From Eriocheir sinensis (Eukaryota > Arthropoda > Malacostraca > Decapoda > Varunidae), in contig NC_066517.1 in the NCBI RefSeq assembly GCF_024679095.1, positions 17,182,600 to 17,246,599 on the forward strand: a stretch of DNA of 64,000 nucleotides, in the 5' to 3' direction. Below are positions 61,503 through 64,000 of this stretch, in pieces. The notes beneath the pieces were generated by a model. That model worked only from the letters and a program-made list of their open reading frames with translations, was not told the DNA's origin and did no database searches. The translations under genes were made by a program, and so were the position numbers. How positions within the stretch are numbered: the first letter of the stretch is position 1; the number at the start of each line of letters is the position of its first letter.

Positions 61503-62110
61503 GTAATTTGTCTTTTTCCCGTCGTCTGCTCTCGCTAACAAATTGAGTAGGTATGTAGTTGAGGCAAATGCAAGGGAAATCTTTAAATGGAGTTGAGATG
61601 CATTTAAGAAGGTGAAGGGAATTTGGTGAATAGCCCATCTCTAGGAGCTACCTTGTGTAAAAGTCTGGCCTTTTGTAGTCTCCGTATATCGTTGTAGGTA
61701 TATCTTTGTGTTTTGATTCCCCAGCGTAACGTACCTACTCTTCCTCCGTTTATTGATTTATTCTCTCGTTCAGTATGTTTTGTTGCTGAACTCTTTTGTC
61801 GCTTTTCTCACCTTCTAATGTGTTATGTCAAGTCGAGGATGCTGCCTATCGTATCATAACATCATGGCGTGTTAGCCTCGTAAATACAATGGACAAGACA
61901 GAAGACGAACACGTACCTTCCTCTGGTGCCGACGGAGCCAACGCGGGGCTCGGGGTGGCAGTAGTCGGGGGATTTCTTGACGTAGATGAGGTCGTCGCGG
62001 GAGAAGCGGGAGACGGCGGGGCTGGCGGGCAGGAGGCGAAGGCGCGGGCCCGCAGACACGGCGCGCACCTCCACCCCGGAGAGGTAGCGTCGGTAGAGCC
62101 GCTCCCCCGC
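54171..62110 (-). CDS. Wnt family ligand, last two coding exons (partial)
   Basis: Secreted cysteine-rich signal for Frizzled receptors. Exon 62110-61917 (minus) encodes [15 protein letters not shown]... to [23 protein letters not shown], donor GTACGT. Exon 54345-54171 encodes [22 protein letters not shown], then [17 protein letters not shown] and ends DVHTCN, TGA... The join GGA-AG|A restores GTRGRRCN, the conserved Wnt C-terminal finger. All family cysteines visible here are present. Upstream exons, including the acylated serine hairpin, lie beyond the window. The subfamily is uncertain: [11 protein letters not shown] and DVHTC favour Wnt-16, while [13 protein letters not shown] resembles Wnt-11. 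The intron between them is about 7.6 kb. Confidence 0.93.
54783..54847. repeat. Imperfect palindrome (hairpin) in Wnt intron
   Basis: CTCTCACCGGTAAATATCATTGATTAG and the near reverse complement CTAATGATATTTACCGTTGGGAG are separated by about 13 bp. The core GGTAAATATCATT is perfectly paired over 13 bp. It could be a MITE end or a transcribed hairpin. Confidence 0.6.
54900..55380. other. Wnt intron region with a small internal duplication
   Basis: CAATGGTAGGCAATCCACTCAGG (near 55233) and CCATGGTAGGCAGTCCACCTAGG (near 55303) are related. The minus strand has open frames of 80-93 aa, but without recognisable domains, so I do not call a gene. An interspersed repeat is possible. Confidence 0.35.
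56520..56850. repeat. Tandem repeat, about 125-bp unit, about 2.6 copies
   Basis: TTAGTGTCA(T/C)TTGC recurs at 56551, 56677 and 56802, with CATTCACTGTCTGTTACCAT and GTGGTGGGGATGTGGAAGGC in the units. Copies 2 and 3 are nearly identical. Confidence 0.85.
57514..57816 (-). repeat. Interspersed repeat copy with a 100-aa open frame
   Basis: Contains a roughly 39-bp duplication (CTTCC.GGTGGGGCCTG.TGGTCGGCCCA, twice at 57549-57615) followed by TTTATAGTGGCGCCATC, shared with 2530-2650. The minus-strand frame ([16 protein letters not shown]...) resembles no domain I know. It is best treated as repeat sequence. Confidence 0.45.
58285..59290. repeat. Pyrimidine-strand tandem array, about 148-bp unit, about 7 copies
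   Basis: GTTATCCTCATGCGTTTCT begins units at 58291, 58441, 58591, 58739, 58887 and 59022; a truncated unit follows from about 59171. Spacings are 150, 150, 148, 148 and 135. Each unit has TTTGCTGTTTTTTTTCATG, then CTCTTTCTTCTTTTCTTCC, CTCCTCCGCCTCCTCACCCC and TCTCGTCCTCC. The + strand is almost purely C/T, so the Wnt transcript (minus) reads as purine. Long S/F/L-rich open frames are by-products of the repeat. Confidence 0.93.
59510..59860. repeat. (ACT)n and (CA)n microsatellites
   Basis: A GGT run at 59589-59608 passes into about 67 bp of ACT triplets (59609-59675). More ACT lies at 59700-59728 and (CA)n at 59792-59831. Further ACT/TTA triplets lie at 59925-60001. Confidence 0.9.
60100..60484. 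repeat. (AG)n microsatellites flanking a (CCT)n tract
   Basis: (GA)n at 60100-60162 and 60412-60484, and (CCT)n at 60225-60256. Confidence 0.92.
60640..60830. repeat. Isolated unit related to the 58285-59290 array
   Basis: GCTGTTTCTTTTCATGTTCTTTTCTC, TTGTTCCCTTTCTTCTTTTCTTCC and TTCTCGTCATCCTC match the array unit in order, 1.3 kb beyond its end. The array may once have been longer and been broken by microsatellite growth. Confidence 0.65.
61015..61240. repeat. (GGA)n and pyrimidine-rich CCT/CCA tracts
   Basis: GGAGGA triplets at 61015-61038, then CTCCTCCT-rich sequence and a CCACCACCACC run near 61210-61235. No gene. Confidence 0.8.
61468..61501. repeat. (TG)n microsatellite
   Basis: About 34 bp of TG dinucleotide, 415 bp from the Wnt penultimate exon. 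Confidence 0.95.
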
Positions 62111-62195
62111 CTGTAGGTGAAGGAAAGTCCGGGTTGATGTGTCGGGGTGGGCGTGTTGTCTGGTGGCTTTTTCTTTCTTTTCGTTCTTTCTTTGC

Positions 62196-62199
<4 letters not shown>

Positions 62200-62260
<61 letters not shown>
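62200..62260. repeat. (TC)n microsatellite
   Basis: About 60 bp of TC, just upstream (in Wnt sense) of the exon 62110-61917. On the Wnt strand it reads GA, so it is not its pyrimidine tract. Confidence 0.95.
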
Positions 62261-62262
<2 letters not shown>

Positions 62263-64000
62263 GTTTTAATTTTGTTCTCCAGTTCTTTTGATTTCCTTTG
62301 TTTGCGTATTTCGAGGACTCGGCATTCCGTATCTTTTCCCTTTCGAAAAGCTTAATTGAGAAGAAAAATAACTGTGCTTTATTTTTTTCATTTTTTGGTA
62401 GTGGTTTTTTTTCCGTCTATGAATACCATCGAAGAGCAAATGTAGGGTACTCTACTTCCTTTATTAAATTTTACTTTCATCCGAGGTACATTATCCGTAA
62501 TGACGTGTTTATACCGCGGCTGCTCTTCACTTATGCGTTAATCAAAGATAAATTCCCATGTTTAAGCAGCCGTAGATTCTCCTGGATCCTATATAATTTT
62601 ATCCCAAGTCATATATTTAGTAAATGCAGTAGCGAAAGTCCTGTCTATTCGACCCTGTTGGTGCAAGATGAAAAACTATCCTTCGCATATGCTAATGGGT
62701 GCATGTCAGGTGCTACGTAGCTGGGGGGAGGAGGCTGTAGATTGGTAGCAGATATTTACCTGATGATGCAGATAGTTGGTGCTAATCTCGATGTTGTTGG
62801 GGGCATGGAGTGCGTGTGGACACCTGTGCCTCCAAAGGGTTAGGTACTGGTTCTCTTAGCTTGTTAGTTGGTTAGTATATCTTAGTTTGTTTGGTAGGCT
62901 GTTGGTAGGGCAGTAGGTTAGGTAGGTGGGTTGGTAAGTAGCTGCGTAGATATTAGTGAGCTTGTTAAGCTCACTAGCCTTGGAGGTTAGTTGTTTGTGA
63001 GTCGTCCAGCCGAGGGAGTGGCGTACCGCGGCACAGCACCAGCAGGGCGCCTCCCGTACTCTAAAGACTACTGCATTGTTATCAATCAGCCTAAACTTCA
63101 ATTTCAAATTCAGTCAAGCGGAACGTCTAAGATTAGCGTCAATCAGGCAAGCGAGACAGGTCATTATTGTGGAGTGTCCACCAGACGGTTCAGGATGAGG
63201 CTGCCCACCACCACCACTCAAAGTCAACAGCCAAAAACACCATGCTCCAGTACGAGTACTACGTAAAGTAAATTTGAAGGACCAATTTGTTGCCTTGTGA
63301 AGGAGCTGCTCCAGCAGACGTGCCTGAGGCACCACGTGTAGTAAGTTGTTTTCTCGTACCCAGGCTCCGGGACGCTTTAGTATTTAAAGGGACTGGTAGT
63401 CCCGGCGGCCAGATTTTTACTTCTTCCAAACTGCCAACTCGCCCGTTTGTCAATTCTGTCTTTTTTCGGACAACATCGCCTGCAAGCTGAGAAGGGAGGC
63501 TCAGTGAAGAGTCTTTTGTGTATAACTCACGGGAGGGGAGGGGGGAGGCGAGGGGGGTTGGGTTCCCTCCGCAGGAGGGAGGTGAGTTTAATTTTATCAT
63601 ATGTATTGTATATAATCTACCGGGGACGGGCGGGAGCAAAGCCCCCGTAGGAGGTAAAGTTAGTTGTATTTATTTTCACCTTCCACGTGTCTCGCGGGGC
63701 GCAGGCGAGAAGGGCGGGGCGTTTGCCATGCGAAAAAATGGCAGCGATGTCCAAGTTGGCAGAGTTAGAATTAAGAAAAAAATCTCGCGACCTGGCATAT
63801 TCTGGCAGAGGGAGATTTAAAAAAAAGAAAAGTGACTCCTGGAAATTCAGTTACCCCCTGGGGCTCCATTTCTCCGCAGTAGCAGCCGAGGTTGATGGTG
63901 CTGTGCCGCTGATCCCGGGCCGCGCCAACACTTTCGAAAACAATCCCTGAACGCCGGGCCGCCCCACCTGCGCCTCTTATTTGCTTTATACTTGTTGACT
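62261..64000. other. Upstream Wnt intron or flank, GC-rich end
   Basis: AT-rich to about 62990, then rising G+C. Positions 63555-63670 hold two short GC hairpin-like motifs (CCCTCCGCAGGAGGG; GGGCGGGAGCAAAGCCCCCG), each followed by AGGT(GAG/AAAG)TTA. A + strand frame from ATG 63739 (AGCGATGTCCAAG..., MSKLAELELRKKSRDLAYSG) to about 63950 has a fair start context but no known domain and lysine runs. It could be a first exon running off the window or chance. No Wnt exon is seen here. Confidence 0.35.

Overview
The window is eukaryotic nuclear DNA. It holds many short GC-rich exons with GT/AG borders, long introns, and very many simple repeats: (TC)n, (TG)n, (GA)n and two pure (AT)n tracts of about 300 bp. 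The proteins are animal and arthropod-like; for example, the UGGT linker reads GLWNSI as I recall from insects. The repeat load looks like a malacostracan, probably decapod, crustacean. That placement is inference.

Layout. Positions 1-4357 are upstream DNA with microsatellites, degenerate tandem repeats and a CCAAT-rich promoter candidate. Positions 4358-28161 (+) hold a complete Rabaptin-5 (RABEP1) orthologue in 21 coding exons, 982 aa, ending in a FYVE zinc finger. Intron 3 contains a phase-compatible candidate alternative first exon (10624-10774) and a long foldback element (13816-15451). Positions 28162-32330 are a probable long 3' UTR with AT/GA/TG repeats. A GC-rich 22-bp minisatellite lies at 32340-32510. 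A GC-rich promoter and non-coding first exon near 33800-34100 leads into UGGT (36650-53319, +; 27 coding exons, 1527 aa, C-terminal HTEL). A degenerate non-LTR retrotransposon ORF1 lies in its first intron. Positions 54171-62110 (-) hold the last two exons of a Wnt gene, convergent with UGGT. Its 7.6-kb last intron carries a roughly 148-bp pyrimidine-strand tandem array. Positions 62111-64000 are the upstream Wnt intron or flank and a GC-rich stretch with a doubtful small ORF.

Function. The genes do not form one system. RABEP1 couples Rab4 and Rab5 on early endosomes, UGGT is the ER glycoprotein folding sensor, and Wnt is a secreted signal. The most interesting points are structural: a possible short Rabaptin isoform lacking the Rab4-binding end, a Rabaptin-FYVE architecture, two UGGT exons whose 3' splice sites are tandemly copied at 56-bp spacing with only the distal copy keeping frame, and an in-frame 84-nt candidate cassette exon in the UGGT linker.

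Exon borders were placed by eye from splice motifs, reading phase and remembered family sequences. Total coding lengths come out as whole codons for both complete genes. No alignment or transcript data were available.
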